DNA from: an uncultured Flavobacteriaceae bacterium
GTDB taxonomy: Bacteria > Bacteroidota > Bacteroidia > Flavobacteriales > Flavobacteriaceae
NCBI GenBank assembly: GCA_947494695.1
Contig: CANLWB010000004.1
Location: forward strand, 310,001-374,000
Reading direction: 5' to 3'
DNA: 64,000 nt
Position numbers and translations under genes: made by a program. Positions 46,184 to 56,040 of the stretch are shown in pieces; positions within the stretch are counted from its first letter, which is position 1, and each line of letters opens with the position of its first letter. The notes below the pieces were generated by a model. That model was not told where the DNA came from. It worked only from the letters and a program-made list of their open reading frames with translations, and searched no databases.

Positions 46184-47869
46184 ATGAAAACAATTGTAAG
46201 AATTTGCTTTTTTTTTACTCTTAGCATGTCGTTTGCTCAAACGAACCTTATAGATACATCCACATGGACAGTAGGAACAGGTTCGGTAACCGGCTTTATC
46301 AGGTCGGGAGTAGATGCAGAAAACATTAGGGAGATGGGGATTGGCCCTCAGGGAACATCTGTATTGTTGTGGAAGACAATTCCGGAGGCAACTGGTAATG
46401 TTGGAGCTGGAGGATGGACTACCGATCGTTTGTCAATAGATCCAACCAAAACATATAGGTTTACCGTTTGGCTTAAAAAAACAAATTCGTTAGATGGAAG
46501 CACATACTTTGGTTTAAGAGCATATGATGCATCCGATAACTATGCCACAAATTATCTTAGTGGTGGGTTTGTAGGTATTCCATATTTTTGGTCAGGAGAC
46601 CCGCCTGCTTTAGATCAATGGTATTTGTTAGTTGGATATGTGCACCATGATGCATATTCAGTAACCACCGATATTGGAGGGGTTTATGATACTTCAGGGA
46701 CAAAGGTTGAGGGTTCACAAGATTATAAGTTTCAATCTAACGCTATAGAAGTTGTTCAATCTATTTTTCTGACTTCAAATACGAATCCATCCGATTCTCA
46801 ATTTTATTACGATCCTACTTTATACGAAATCAATGGTCAAGAACCCACCATACAAGAGCTTATAAATGGTCCTGATACCGAAAACCCTACGGCTCCAACA
46901 TTATCCAGTACTACCCAAACAGACTCTTCTGCATCCTTAACATGGACGGCGGCTACAGATAATGTGGCTGTTACAGGATATAAAATTTATAAAGATGGGA
47001 CGTTGGAAAGTACATTAGGTAATATTTTAAACTATAATGTAACCGGTCTTACAGCCTCAACAGCCTATAATTTTACTGTAACGACTTTGGATGCGGCAGG
47101 AAATGAAAGTGTTGCGAGTAATACACTTAATATAACAACCAATAGTACTTCCGGTGATACTGAGAATCCAACAGCACCAACATTATCAAGTACCGTACAA
47201 ACGGATACCACTGTAGATTTAAGTTGGTCGGGTGCAACAGATAATATAGCTGTTACGGGGTACAAAATATTTAAAGATGGAGTTTTAGAAAGTACATTGG
47301 GTAATGTTTTAACATACCAAGTAACTAGCCTTACAGCTTCGACCAGTTACAATTTCACAGTTACGGCTTTAGATGCCGCTGGTAATGAAAGTGTGGTTAG
47401 CAACACACTTGCTATTACAACAGAAGCAGCTTCGGGAGGAGGTTCGGGACATTGGACCTTGAATACTCAGAACATATACTACAATACCGGAAATGTGGGG
47501 ATAGGTACTACTACGCCAGATGAAAAATTAGCTGTAAATGGGAATATACACACTAAAGAAGTACGGGTAGATTTAAATAGCTGGCCAGACTATGTGTTTA
47601 CAAAAGAATACAAATTACTATCGCTTGAAAAAGTTAAGAAATACATTGAGGAAAAAGGGCATCTACCTAATGTTCCATCAGCTAAGGAGGTTGAAAAACA
47701 TGGTGTGAAGTTGGGAATGATGAATGCAAAACTACTTGAGAAAATAGAGGAGCTAACCTTATATATTCTGGAACAAAAAAAAGAAATAGATTTTCAAAAT
47801 AACCAAAATGCAAGATTTCAGAAAAGGTTAACCAGATTAGAAGAATTGATAAACAAAATCGAGAAATAA
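46184..47869 (+). CDS. Exported CBM-like/FN3 protein with a fibre-type C-terminal tail
   Basis: 561 residues. A signal peptide (FFFTLSMSFAQ) is followed by a ~195-residue carbohydrate-binding-like jelly-roll region (TYRFTVWLKKTNSLDGSTYF). Two nearly identical FN3 modules follow (~230-320 and ~325-412; ENPTAPTLSS.., TGYKI.KDG..ESTLGN). The C-terminus has the tail-fibre-like pattern NVGIGTTTPDEKLAVNGN and LLSLEKVKKYIEEKGHLPNV, NAKLLEKIEELTLYILEQ and a terminal coiled-coil, common at the end of Bacteroidota surface and phage-fibre-like proteins. There is no typical T9SS sorting domain. First gene of the Rhs cluster; 21 bases before the 2075-aa gene. Confidence 0.75.
   Translation: MKTIVRICFFFTLSMSFAQTNLIDTSTWTVGTGSVTGFIRSGVDAENIREMGIGPQGTSVLLWKTIPEATGNVGAGGWTTDRLSIDPTKTYRFTVWLKKTNSLDGSTYFGLRAYDASDNYATNYLSGGFVGIPYFWSGDPPALDQWYLLVGYVHHDAYSVTTDIGGVYDTSGTKVEGSQDYKFQSNAIEVVQSIFLTSNTNPSDSQFYYDPTLYEINGQEPTIQELINGPDTENPTAPTLSSTTQTDSSASLTWTAATDNVAVTGYKIYKDGTLESTLGNILNYNVTGLTASTAYNFTVTTLDAAGNESVASNTLNITTNSTSGDTENPTAPTLSSTVQTDTTVDLSWSGATDNIAVTGYKIFKDGVLESTLGNVLTYQVTSLTASTSYNFTVTALDAAGNESVVSNTLAITTEAASGGGSGHWTLNTQNIYYNTGNVGIGTTTPDEKLAVNGNIHTKEVRVDLNSWPDYVFTKEYKLLSLEKVKKYIEEKGHLPNVPSAKEVEKHGVKLGMMNAKLLEKIEELTLYILEQKKEIDFQNNQNARFQKRLTRLEELINKIEK
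46876..47424 (+). repeat. Tandem duplicated FN3 module in DNA
   Basis: Two in-frame units of ~270-280 bases (about 46876-47143 and 47155-47422) encode near-identical FN3 domains. The duplication is clear in protein (ENPTAPTLSS, VTGYKI.KDG.LESTLGN), while the bases have drifted at third positions. Confidence 0.8.
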
Positions 47870-47890
47870 ACAAAATTATAATTATCAATT

Positions 47891-50800
47891 ATGATTAACA
47901 TTATAAGAACAAGTAAGGTGTCTAAGGTCATAGCGAGTTATCTGGCCATACAACTAATGCTCGCATCGGTACAACCGTCAAATTTATTTGCCTTAACAAG
48001 TGGTCCGTCACAACCCGAGTTTAATTCATTTACACCTATTGGAACGTCAGATATGGTAGATTTATCTTCTGGTGATTTTAATTATAATATACCCGTTATG
48101 GATGTTGGGGGATATCCCTTAAACCTGGCATATAATTCTGGTATTACCATGGATCAGGAAGCATCTTGGGTAGGGTTAGGTTGGAATTTAAATATTGGGC
48201 AAATAGCCAGAAACGTTCGAGGCATTCCAGATGATTTCAAAGGGGATGAAATTACCTATGAGAATGATATGAGGGATAATGTAACGATTGGTACTAATGT
48301 AGGTGTAAGATCAGCGGTATTTGGGTCCAATATACTTAAAGGTAGTATAGGTTTAGGGGTAGAATATAACAATTATAATGGGTATACATTTATTCCTTCA
48401 TTTGGTGTTAGTTTTGGTTTAAACAAATCTAATTCAGCTCTAGGACTAAATATTTCTTCCGCGACTGGAGGAGGAGCGTCTATAAGTCCCTCTGTATCTC
48501 TTTCTCAAAAGGGAAAAGAGAATGTAAACAATTTTGTGAATAATGTTAGTGGGAATTTCGGACTTGGCATTAATTCAAGACAAGGAGTTAATAATTTAAA
48601 TCTGTCATTTACAAACGAACGAACAAAAAAGACGCATGTTAGAATAGCGAACAGTGGTCATTTTATAACATCGTCTTCGGGTACTGGAGGAGGAGGTGGA
48701 GGTGGATCCATATCATTTAATGATTTAACAAGTTTTACACCGCAAAAGGCAGTTTCAAAAAACACTAATAGTAGAACATTTCACTTATCAGCAGGTCCAA
48801 CAGCATTTGGTTTACAGCTCCAGGGAGAAGTTTCGGCATACGGTTCCTATCAAAGTATAGACGATAACGAAAAGAATAAGCCTGTACCAGCATTTGGATA
48901 CGAGAATACAGAGTTGGCTGAAGGTACAAATGGTATACTAGATTTTAATAGAGAAAAGGACAATACAATAAATAGGTTTAGTACCGTCTTACCTGTTACG
49001 AATTATGCCTACGATATTTATGCTATACAAGGGCAGGGGACAATTGGAACGTTTCGTCCTTTTAGAAGTCAGGTGAGCTATGTTTATGATAATTTGGTTT
49101 CAGATACGGGAACAGGAGTTACCTTGGGAGCTGAGGTAGGTTTTGGGAATTTGTGGTATGCAGGAGCCGAAATTAAAGTTACTTCTACTAATAATACCAC
49201 AGGTAAATGGGAAAGTAATAATCTGGTGCTTGATAAATTTTTAGAAAAAGATTCAGATCCAAACCCTATCGATTACGAAAGCACTTACTTCAAGCAAATG
49301 GGAGAATTGGGCGTTGATGATGAATACGGCATTTATGAAAGTCTTCTTCATGGTGATGCTGCCATGCGTTTAGAAGTAGGGGGGCAAGATTTTCAAAAAG
49401 TTTTACAACCTAGTTTTATGGTTAAAACCAAAAACAACCCTGGAGAATCTAATGGGAAGGGCAAAGGTAATCAGTTTATTACTTATTCAGATAATGCTAT
49501 TGAAACTGCGATTAAAAGAACGCAACGTGAATCAAGAAATCATGCGATACAAAAAATAACGAATCAAGAAGCTTTTTTCGATCCCTTTGTAAAACCACAT
49601 GGTTCTGCAAAAAAACACCATACGGTAGGTATTAAAACAGTAAAACCAGATGGAAGCACATACGTGTTTGGTGAGGCGGCCTACAATACCAAAAAGGTAG
49701 AAGCAACTTTTGATGTGTCTGGCGCAACATCAATAGATTGTGCAACCGGTCTTGTTGACTATAATGGTATTATACCTAATTCAAGTAGTTATAGTAACGG
49801 GTATGTAAACAAAATTATAACTCCGGCCTATGCGCACACTTATTTGTTAACGGCCGTATTGTCTTCAGATTATGAAGATGTGTCTCAGGACGGGCCAACA
49901 GATGATGATTTAGGAGCTTACACTAAATTTAACTACGAAAATGTTATAAACGACTACAAATGGAGAATCCCATTCCAGGAAAATATGGCCTCTTACAATG
50001 AAGGCCTAAAGTCTAATGTAGATGACCAAATGGGGAATTATATATATGGAGAGAAACAGCTTAAGTACATTTCTAGTATAGAAACCAAAACACATGTAGC
50101 CGTGTTTCAACTCCTGGATAGACATGACTCCAGAGGAGTAAGTGGAGAAAACGGTGGATTGGAATTAGGAGGTACTGGAAAAATGAAAAAGCTGGAAAAA
50201 ATATTTCTATTCACCAAACCAGAATATAAAAAGTTAATTGAGAATACCTCATTTGATAATGTAAATTATACAGACAAGGCAAAAGCCGCTATTAAGATTG
50301 CTCATTTTAAATATGACTATTCCTTATGTAAAGATGTGGCAAATAACGACGGTGAGATTTACGATCCCGAAGAAGAGGAAATAGATGGTAATGCCAACAA
50401 AGGGAAGCTGACTTTGAAAAAGATATATTTTACCTATCGTAATTCTACCATAGGGATGTATACACCTTATAAGTTTCACTACGATGAGTTTACCAATATT
50501 GATGGTGTTGTTATACCCGAAAAGAATGAATCTTATAATATCAAAGGATACGACATTTGGGGGAACTATAAAGAAAATAGTACCCAAGTGAGCTGTGAAA
50601 TAGCCAGTGAGATTACAAATTCAGAGTATCCATTTGTAGAGCAGAATCAAGTTAAAGCAGATGAAAATACCAGGATGTGGACGTTAACGTCTATAGATTT
50701 ACCATCTGGAGGAAAGCTTGAATTCGAAACTGAGTCTGATGACTACCGATATGTTCAAGATAGGGAAACCATGAGTATGATAAAAGTTTCAGGAGCTGGA

Positions 50801-53800
50801 AACGATCCAAATACAGATTCTTACACCAACAACGCATTGTACGCGGGGATAAATAAGCATAATAAATACTTATACATAGAGTTGCCTGGGGGCACAACAA
50901 CTAACGATTTTATTAATAACTATATAGGGGATCAAAGAAATAAGCCTATTTATTTTAGGTTTCTGCTAAACATGGCAAAAAATAATCCAGAAGCTTACGA
51001 TTATGTTACGGGATACTTTGAAATCGATCAAGCCATAGAACCGTACGTAATAAATGATTATGGGGTTATTCCCTTAAAAACCTTAGAAAAAGAAGGTGGT
51101 TTTGTTAGTAATAATAAACAGGTGAATCCTATAGCTAAAGCAGGTTGGCATTTTGGTCGAACTTATTTAAACCGATTAATATACACTGGTGAACAGCGCA
51201 CCAATGTGAATAATTTTGAAGATGCTGTTAAAGGGATATGGAATGCTTTAAAGAGTGTTCAGGAAATATTTGTAGGACCGAACCAAATGTTAGAACGTAA
51301 GGGCTGCGCCAAAATATTTAACCCTGAGAAATCCTGGATTAGACTTAAACATCCAAATAAGACAAAACTGGGAGGTGGTCTAAGGGTAAAACGTGTTGTT
51401 TTAAAGGATAGATGGGATGAAATGACAGATAATAGTGGTCTGGATTTATATAAACAACATTACGGACAAGAATACACGTATAAGGACAAGGATGGTTTGT
51501 CTAGTGGAGTAGCTTCGTTTGAACCTAATGGAAGTAAAGAAAACCCTTTTGTTGAGCCATTTTATAGCGAAAAAGCATCAAATTATGCCGACAGGATGGT
51601 ATCTCCAAATGATGCGAATTACGTTGAAAAACCATTTGGAGAAACCTTTTTTCCATCGGCCAATGTGTCTTATGGCAGGGTAACAGTAAAAAATCTCAAA
51701 AGAGAGGAGGTCGGAGCTCAAGTTAATAAAGTGGTTAATAAACACGCAACGGGACGTGTTGTTACCGAGTTTTACACCTGCAAAGATTTTCCAACGATTT
51801 CTGATTATACAGATATAAATGGTAATGGTTTAGACCAAGACCCTAAAATTTTAAAGCTTCTTAATTTTAGAGTTAGAAACCATATGACTTTATCTCAGGG
51901 TTTTTCCATTGTTACCAACGACATGAGTGGCAAAATGAAAAGTCAGCGTGTTTATGGAGAAGAGCAGACTGAAGCTATATCTGGAGTAGATTATGTTTAC
52001 AATTTAGATAAAGATAATCCTAATCGATTAAATAATATACTCCCCACCATAGATAGTCAAGGGACTGTGGCAACTAAAGTTATAGGCCAAACTTACGATG
52101 TGACAAACGATTTTAGAGAAAATAAGTCTGAAACAGTAGTCGCAGGAGTTAACGCTAACGCGACTATGTTTTTAGCAGGTATAATTCCAAACTTTACCGT
52201 CTTGCCTTTACCAAATTATGCCAAACACAATAATATTTTAAGAACGGCAGTAACAACTAAAGTAGTACATAAGACAGGTATTTTGTTAGAAAAAATAGCC
52301 TATGATTTGGGAGCGAAAGTTTCTACAAAGAATTTAGCATGGGACGCAGATACGGGGCAGGTTCTACTTACTGAAACTGTAAATGAATATGATGACAAGT
52401 ATTACAATTTTAATTATCCGGCCTACTGGTATTATAAAGGTATGGCACAAGCCAGTCGTAATTTAAGTATTGAGGGGTATTTAGTACCAGATGCAGAAGG
52501 CGATTTATTTGCTCTGGAAACTTTAGACGGTACGTCCGTTACCAGTAGTTTACCTTTTCAACTCGGAGATATGCTATATACAGAAGATACCTTAAACTCT
52601 GTAGAAGAAGCCTTGTGGTTGGTGGAGATAAATGGAAGTAAGGTGAAACTTATGGATATCGAGGGACATGTTATAAACCTGGACTGTACAGAATACAAAA
52701 AAAATAAATTGAGATTTAAAATAATGCGTTCGGGGTATAAGAATACACCTGATGCCACTATGGCTTCGGTAACAACCATGGTGAATCCTATTGATACTAA
52801 TAATGATGGAGACCTAGAGACTTCCCTAGGGGAGATAAACGCGTCTTCAAAAGTGGTGAACGCTAGTGCTGTTCGTTACAACGATTATTGGAAGCCTCAG
52901 GATCAATTAGGGCTACCGCGATTATCAGATACGGCCTTGACAAAGTTCGATGCCGTTTATAACACAAATGACAGTACGTCTGATGTCGCTGTTACTGGGT
53001 ACGGTTTTAATCCGTATTTATATAACGCCAGAGGCGAATGGAGAGCCATAGATTCTTATGCATACTTAACAACTAGATCGTCCAATACAGTAACGGCAGA
53101 TACACCTTCTTTGCAAAATGATGGGTATTTTTCCGAATTTTCCACTTTTTATGGTCTAAGTGCTAATAATTGGGGGATTAATTCCAATGGATGGACTAAA
53201 GCCAGTACAGTGACGCAATACAGCCCGTATGGTGCAGAACTAGAGAATCGAGATGCCTTAAATCGTTATTCTTCGGCTTTATACGGATACGCTTACACCT
53301 TGCCAACAGCTGTCGCATCTAATAGTGAATATAAAGAAACAGCCTATGATGGTTTCGAAGATTACAATTTTAATGAAACCTTTAATAATTCGACCGCAAC
53401 CTTAAAAGATGAAAATGGAGTTGGCTTTAAGCGGGATCACTTTAGTTTTAAAGACCTTAAAAATGGTACAGAAACTAATGGAGAATTAACATCCGAAACA
53501 TCTCATACAGGAAAAAACAGTTATAAAGTAACAGGAAATCATGTTGAAGTTCACAAAGCCATTACACCATATTTTTACGATGTGAAGCAGTATGAGTGCT
53601 ATGAAAGTGATCAACAGGATGCTGTTATTCCATTGACATTAAATGTTGTTTATAACCCAGAGACTTACGATTTAACTCCTGGGAACCCGGTAATAAAGCA
53701 CAGAACAGCAGGCTTTACATGTACCATAAATGCCGGGGCACAATATGCTGGTCGCAAAATTATTGCATTTACAAGGTCGTACCAATGGAATCAAATTTTG

Positions 53801-54118
53801 TTAGGAGATAATGGGCAAACTAGAGTAGTGTCTGAAACCAAGATCGAAAATACCAACATAGCACCCGGTGAACCTCTCTATTTATATTACAGACCTGATT
53901 TTAATGGCTGTTCCAATTGTTCGGGGCAGTGGTATGGTTTGCAGACTGAATTTACACTAGATGCTAATGGTAGTGCATCTTATGAGGGGAGCATTGATGT
54001 TACGCAATATGATTATGATTCAGATAGTACAGATACTAACATTACTTTGTTCCTATTTTTTAATGATGAATTTGGTAGGCAAATAGGTAGCGTGAATCAA
54101 ATAGAGCTTGGAGGTTAA
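47891..54118 (+). CDS. Giant exported Rhs-N-type protein (2075 aa)
   Basis: A signal region (SYLAIQLMLASVQPSNLFA) precedes GPSQPEFNSFTPIGTSDMVD, LSSGDFNYNIPVMDVGGYPL and SWVGLGWNLNIGQIARNVRG. This is the shell-start pattern of Bacteroidota Rhs/SpvB-like proteins. The rest is strand-rich and Tyr/Asn-rich, with an internal Gly stretch (STGTGGGGGGGS-like, near 48685) and no classical YD-repeat core. Such proteins usually accompany a separate Rhs protein and may form part of the shell. The end carries a jelly-roll-like section. No toxin domain is seen. The CBM-type gene follows after 16 bases. Confidence 0.8.
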   Translation: MINIIRTSKVSKVIASYLAIQLMLASVQPSNLFALTSGPSQPEFNSFTPIGTSDMVDLSSGDFNYNIPVMDVGGYPLNLAYNSGITMDQEASWVGLGWNLNIGQIARNVRGIPDDFKGDEITYENDMRDNVTIGTNVGVRSAVFGSNILKGSIGLGVEYNNYNGYTFIPSFGVSFGLNKSNSALGLNISSATGGGASISPSVSLSQKGKENVNNFVNNVSGNFGLGINSRQGVNNLNLSFTNERTKKTHVRIANSGHFITSSSGTGGGGGGGSISFNDLTSFTPQKAVSKNTNSRTFHLSAGPTAFGLQLQGEVSAYGSYQSIDDNEKNKPVPAFGYENTELAEGTNGILDFNREKDNTINRFSTVLPVTNYAYDIYAIQGQGTIGTFRPFRSQVSYVYDNLVSDTGTGVTLGAEVGFGNLWYAGAEIKVTSTNNTTGKWESNNLVLDKFLEKDSDPNPIDYESTYFKQMGELGVDDEYGIYESLLHGDAAMRLEVGGQDFQKVLQPSFMVKTKNNPGESNGKGKGNQFITYSDNAIETAIKRTQRESRNHAIQKITNQEAFFDPFVKPHGSAKKHHTVGIKTVKPDGSTYVFGEAAYNTKKVEATFDVSGATSIDCATGLVDYNGIIPNSSSYSNGYVNKIITPAYAHTYLLTAVLSSDYEDVSQDGPTDDDLGAYTKFNYENVINDYKWRIPFQENMASYNEGLKSNVDDQMGNYIYGEKQLKYISSIETKTHVAVFQLLDRHDSRGVSGENGGLELGGTGKMKKLEKIFLFTKPEYKKLIENTSFDNVNYTDKAKAAIKIAHFKYDYSLCKDVANNDGEIYDPEEEEIDGNANKGKLTLKKIYFTYRNSTIGMYTPYKFHYDEFTNIDGVVIPEKNESYNIKGYDIWGNYKENSTQVSCEIASEITNSEYPFVEQNQVKADENTRMWTLTSIDLPSGGKLEFETESDDYRYVQDRETMSMIKVSGAGNDPNTDSYTNNALYAGINKHNKYLYIELPGGTTTNDFINNYIGDQRNKPIYFRFLLNMAKNNPEAYDYVTGYFEIDQAIEPYVINDYGVIPLKTLEKEGGFVSNNKQVNPIAKAGWHFGRTYLNRLIYTGEQRTNVNNFEDAVKGIWNALKSVQEIFVGPNQMLERKGCAKIFNPEKSWIRLKHPNKTKLGGGLRVKRVVLKDRWDEMTDNSGLDLYKQHYGQEYTYKDKDGLSSGVASFEPNGSKENPFVEPFYSEKASNYADRMVSPNDANYVEKPFGETFFPSANVSYGRVTVKNLKREEVGAQVNKVVNKHATGRVVTEFYTCKDFPTISDYTDINGNGLDQDPKILKLLNFRVRNHMTLSQGFSIVTNDMSGKMKSQRVYGEEQTEAISGVDYVYNLDKDNPNRLNNILPTIDSQGTVATKVIGQTYDVTNDFRENKSETVVAGVNANATMFLAGIIPNFTVLPLPNYAKHNNILRTAVTTKVVHKTGILLEKIAYDLGAKVSTKNLAWDADTGQVLLTETVNEYDDKYYNFNYPAYWYYKGMAQASRNLSIEGYLVPDAEGDLFALETLDGTSVTSSLPFQLGDMLYTEDTLNSVEEALWLVEINGSKVKLMDIEGHVINLDCTEYKKNKLRFKIMRSGYKNTPDATMASVTTMVNPIDTNNDGDLETSLGEINASSKVVNASAVRYNDYWKPQDQLGLPRLSDTALTKFDAVYNTNDSTSDVAVTGYGFNPYLYNARGEWRAIDSYAYLTTRSSNTVTADTPSLQNDGYFSEFSTFYGLSANNWGINSNGWTKASTVTQYSPYGAELENRDALNRYSSALYGYAYTLPTAVASNSEYKETAYDGFEDYNFNETFNNSTATLKDENGVGFKRDHFSFKDLKNGTETNGELTSETSHTGKNSYKVTGNHVEVHKAITPYFYDVKQYECYESDQQDAVIPLTLNVVYNPETYDLTPGNPVIKHRTAGFTCTINAGAQYAGRKIIAFTRSYQWNQILLGDNGQTRVVSETKIENTNIAPGEPLYLYYRPDFNGCSNCSGQWYGLQTEFTLDANGSASYEGSIDVTQYDYDSDSTDTNITLFLFFNDEFGRQIGSVNQIELGG

Positions 54119-54134
54119 TTAAAAAAGAATAGTC

Positions 54135-55331
54135 ATGATAAGAACATTTAAAATAGGGATTTACATAATTCATTTGTTATTCATCATTAATGTGTGTGCG
54201 CAACTTCCTCCATGCAATCCTTTAACAAGTACAGGCCAAACAACATTTGTTAATTGTACAGGAGGTAGTAATACAAGTTTTACTAATAATATTTCAGGAT
54301 CAGGTTGGACTCCAATAGGAAATCCGAATATTTTAATAACCGATTGGATAAGTTCTAGTAATGATCCGTCAGGTTCTTTTATTGTTAGTCCGCACATTAT
54401 AGCAGCACCCACATCAACAGATAATAAAATGTTAGGAGCTGCCCATGGAGAAGGGATTAAAGCAAATTTTAATTTTGATGAGCCCGGTAAATATTTGCTG
54501 CGCTTTTCGCAGACCAACGTGAGAAAGTACCGAAACAACCAACCACCTTCATCAATGAGCTGGGTAATTAAATTAGCAGGAACCACAGTAGGCGAAAGCG
54601 TCTTGATGCGGATATTCAAAGCCGATATAAGTTGGCACCAATCCCTTATTGTTTTTGATGTAACCACACCAGGGAACTATGAGTTATCTATAGTAGCTAA
54701 TGAAGAGGGGTGGAGTTTTGATACGGTTGTGGAGAATGCTTCAGATGATCATAGTCCAATAATGAGTTATATGCTTATAGATAATATAAGCCTTATACAA
54801 GAAGGAGATTGCGAGGAAATCCCGGTTTTACAAGACAAGGATAACAGTTCGTTTGCTCCAAAGATATCCAATGACTATGTTATTAGTGCCTGGGTAAAAG
54901 AAGAACATATAAATCCCGTAATGACTTATACCAGCGGTATTACTGTGTCTTTTGAATCTGGTAGCTCAAGTCCGGGGTACAATCTTTTACCTTCAGGAAA
55001 TATAATCGATGGATGGCAACGAATTGAGGGAACTTTTAGTGTGCCTGGAGATGCTTCAATGGTCAAAATTGTGTTAGACAATGCCCTCTTTTCTTCACAG
55101 GGAACGGTCTATTACGATGATGTTAGAATTCACAGTGCCGATGGTAATATGAAAAGTTTCGTATACGATCCCATTAATCAGCGGCTTATGGCCGAGTTAG
55201 ATGAGAATAATTATGCCACCTTATACGAATATGATTTTGAAGGCGGCCTTATACGGGTTAAAAAGGAAACAGAAAAAGGAATATATACCATCCAAGAAAC
55301 ACGATCTGCGAACTATAAACAAAATGAATAA
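54135..55331 (+). CDS. Exported CBM-like protein ending in a YD-repeat remnant
   Basis: 398 residues with a signal peptide (GIYIIHLLFIINVCAQ). Two carbohydrate-binding-like jelly rolls follow (~20-225 and ~240-340: YVISAWVKEEHINPVM, DGWQRIEGTFSVPGDASMVK, VYYDDVRIHSADG). The last ~55 residues read MKSFVYDPINQRLMAELDEN, NYATLYEYDFEGGLIRVKKE, which is a YD-repeat pair of Rhs type. In related clusters I recall this end as the C-terminus of the large upstream protein, so the gene may be a split-off part with its own signal peptide. It overlaps the next gene's start. Confidence 0.75.
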   Translation: MIRTFKIGIYIIHLLFIINVCAQLPPCNPLTSTGQTTFVNCTGGSNTSFTNNISGSGWTPIGNPNILITDWISSSNDPSGSFIVSPHIIAAPTSTDNKMLGAAHGEGIKANFNFDEPGKYLLRFSQTNVRKYRNNQPPSSMSWVIKLAGTTVGESVLMRIFKADISWHQSLIVFDVTTPGNYELSIVANEEGWSFDTVVENASDDHSPIMSYMLIDNISLIQEGDCEEIPVLQDKDNSSFAPKISNDYVISAWVKEEHINPVMTYTSGITVSFESGSSSPGYNLLPSGNIIDGWQRIEGTFSVPGDASMVKIVLDNALFSSQGTVYYDDVRIHSADGNMKSFVYDPINQRLMAELDENNYATLYEYDFEGGLIRVKKETEKGIYTIQETRSANYKQNE

Positions 55332-56040
55332 TAAGATGATAAAATTTAGATTAACAATACTCTTATTGTGTCTTATTACCCTTTCTGGAGCACAGAATGA
55401 TGCTCTTGAAATAAGAGATTTATTTTTAAAATCACAAAAGTTCTACGAGAGTAAGGACGCTTACCTATTGGATATCGAATACACGTTGTATAAGTCTGAA
55501 GCCGGAGATGACCAACTAGAACATTATTTGAGTGAAACCATAAAAAATGGGCAAGATTTTTACACTAAAATCCATAATACCGAATTTGTTGAACTTGGTA
55601 ACAAAAGCCTAAAAATAAACCATGACGAACGGGCGGTGTTAATTGATAAGCGAGAATCGAAAGTAGCATCTATTGGTGTTATTGATAACATACTGGCCGT
55701 ATTACCTAAGTTTAAGAGTTACAAGGTTACTAAAAATAATGATGGCTTTAAGTGTGAGTTTACCGCCCATGATATAACTCAATTACCATTTACTAAAGTG
55801 ATCATTTATTTTAATAAGGACTATTCTTTAAAAACTCAAATTTTGCATTTAACCAATGCTTTACCCTATGTCGAGAATGATAAAAATGTTTACAGATCTC
55901 CAAGACTTGAGATTAAATTGTCTGCGGTCAAGCAATATATAACCGACGAAAAATTAAAGCTAACCACTTATTTAAAAGCTAATGATCTCGCTCGGCTTTC
56001 AGGTAAGTTTTCAAAGTATCAACTAATATCTAACTTATGA
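55324..56040 (+). CDS. Small exported protein in the Rhs cluster, LolA-like size (function unknown)
   Basis: 238 residues from ATG 55324 (ATG 55336 is an alternative). The signal peptide is [20 protein letters not shown]. The mature part is a mixed alpha/beta protein ([40 protein letters not shown]) that resembles the open-barrel LolA/LppX type in size and pattern, but no motif proves it. It sits between the CBM protein and the giant Rhs gene, overlapping both, so all are co-translated. It may act as a chaperone or carrier for the Rhs proteins, by inference. Confidence 0.6.
   Translation: MNNKMIKFRLTILLLCLITLSGAQNDALEIRDLFLKSQKFYESKDAYLLDIEYTLYKSEAGDDQLEHYLSETIKNGQDFYTKIHNTEFVELGNKSLKINHDERAVLIDKRESKVASIGVIDNILAVLPKFKSYKVTKNNDGFKCEFTAHDITQLPFTKVIIYFNKDYSLKTQILHLTNALPYVENDKNVYRSPRLEIKLSAVKQYITDEKLKLTTYLKANDLARLSGKFSKYQLISNL

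Noticed and set aside
55201-55323. Earlier start for the small exported protein
   Set aside because: It would put ~40 residues from another frame of the upstream gene before a clear signal peptide.
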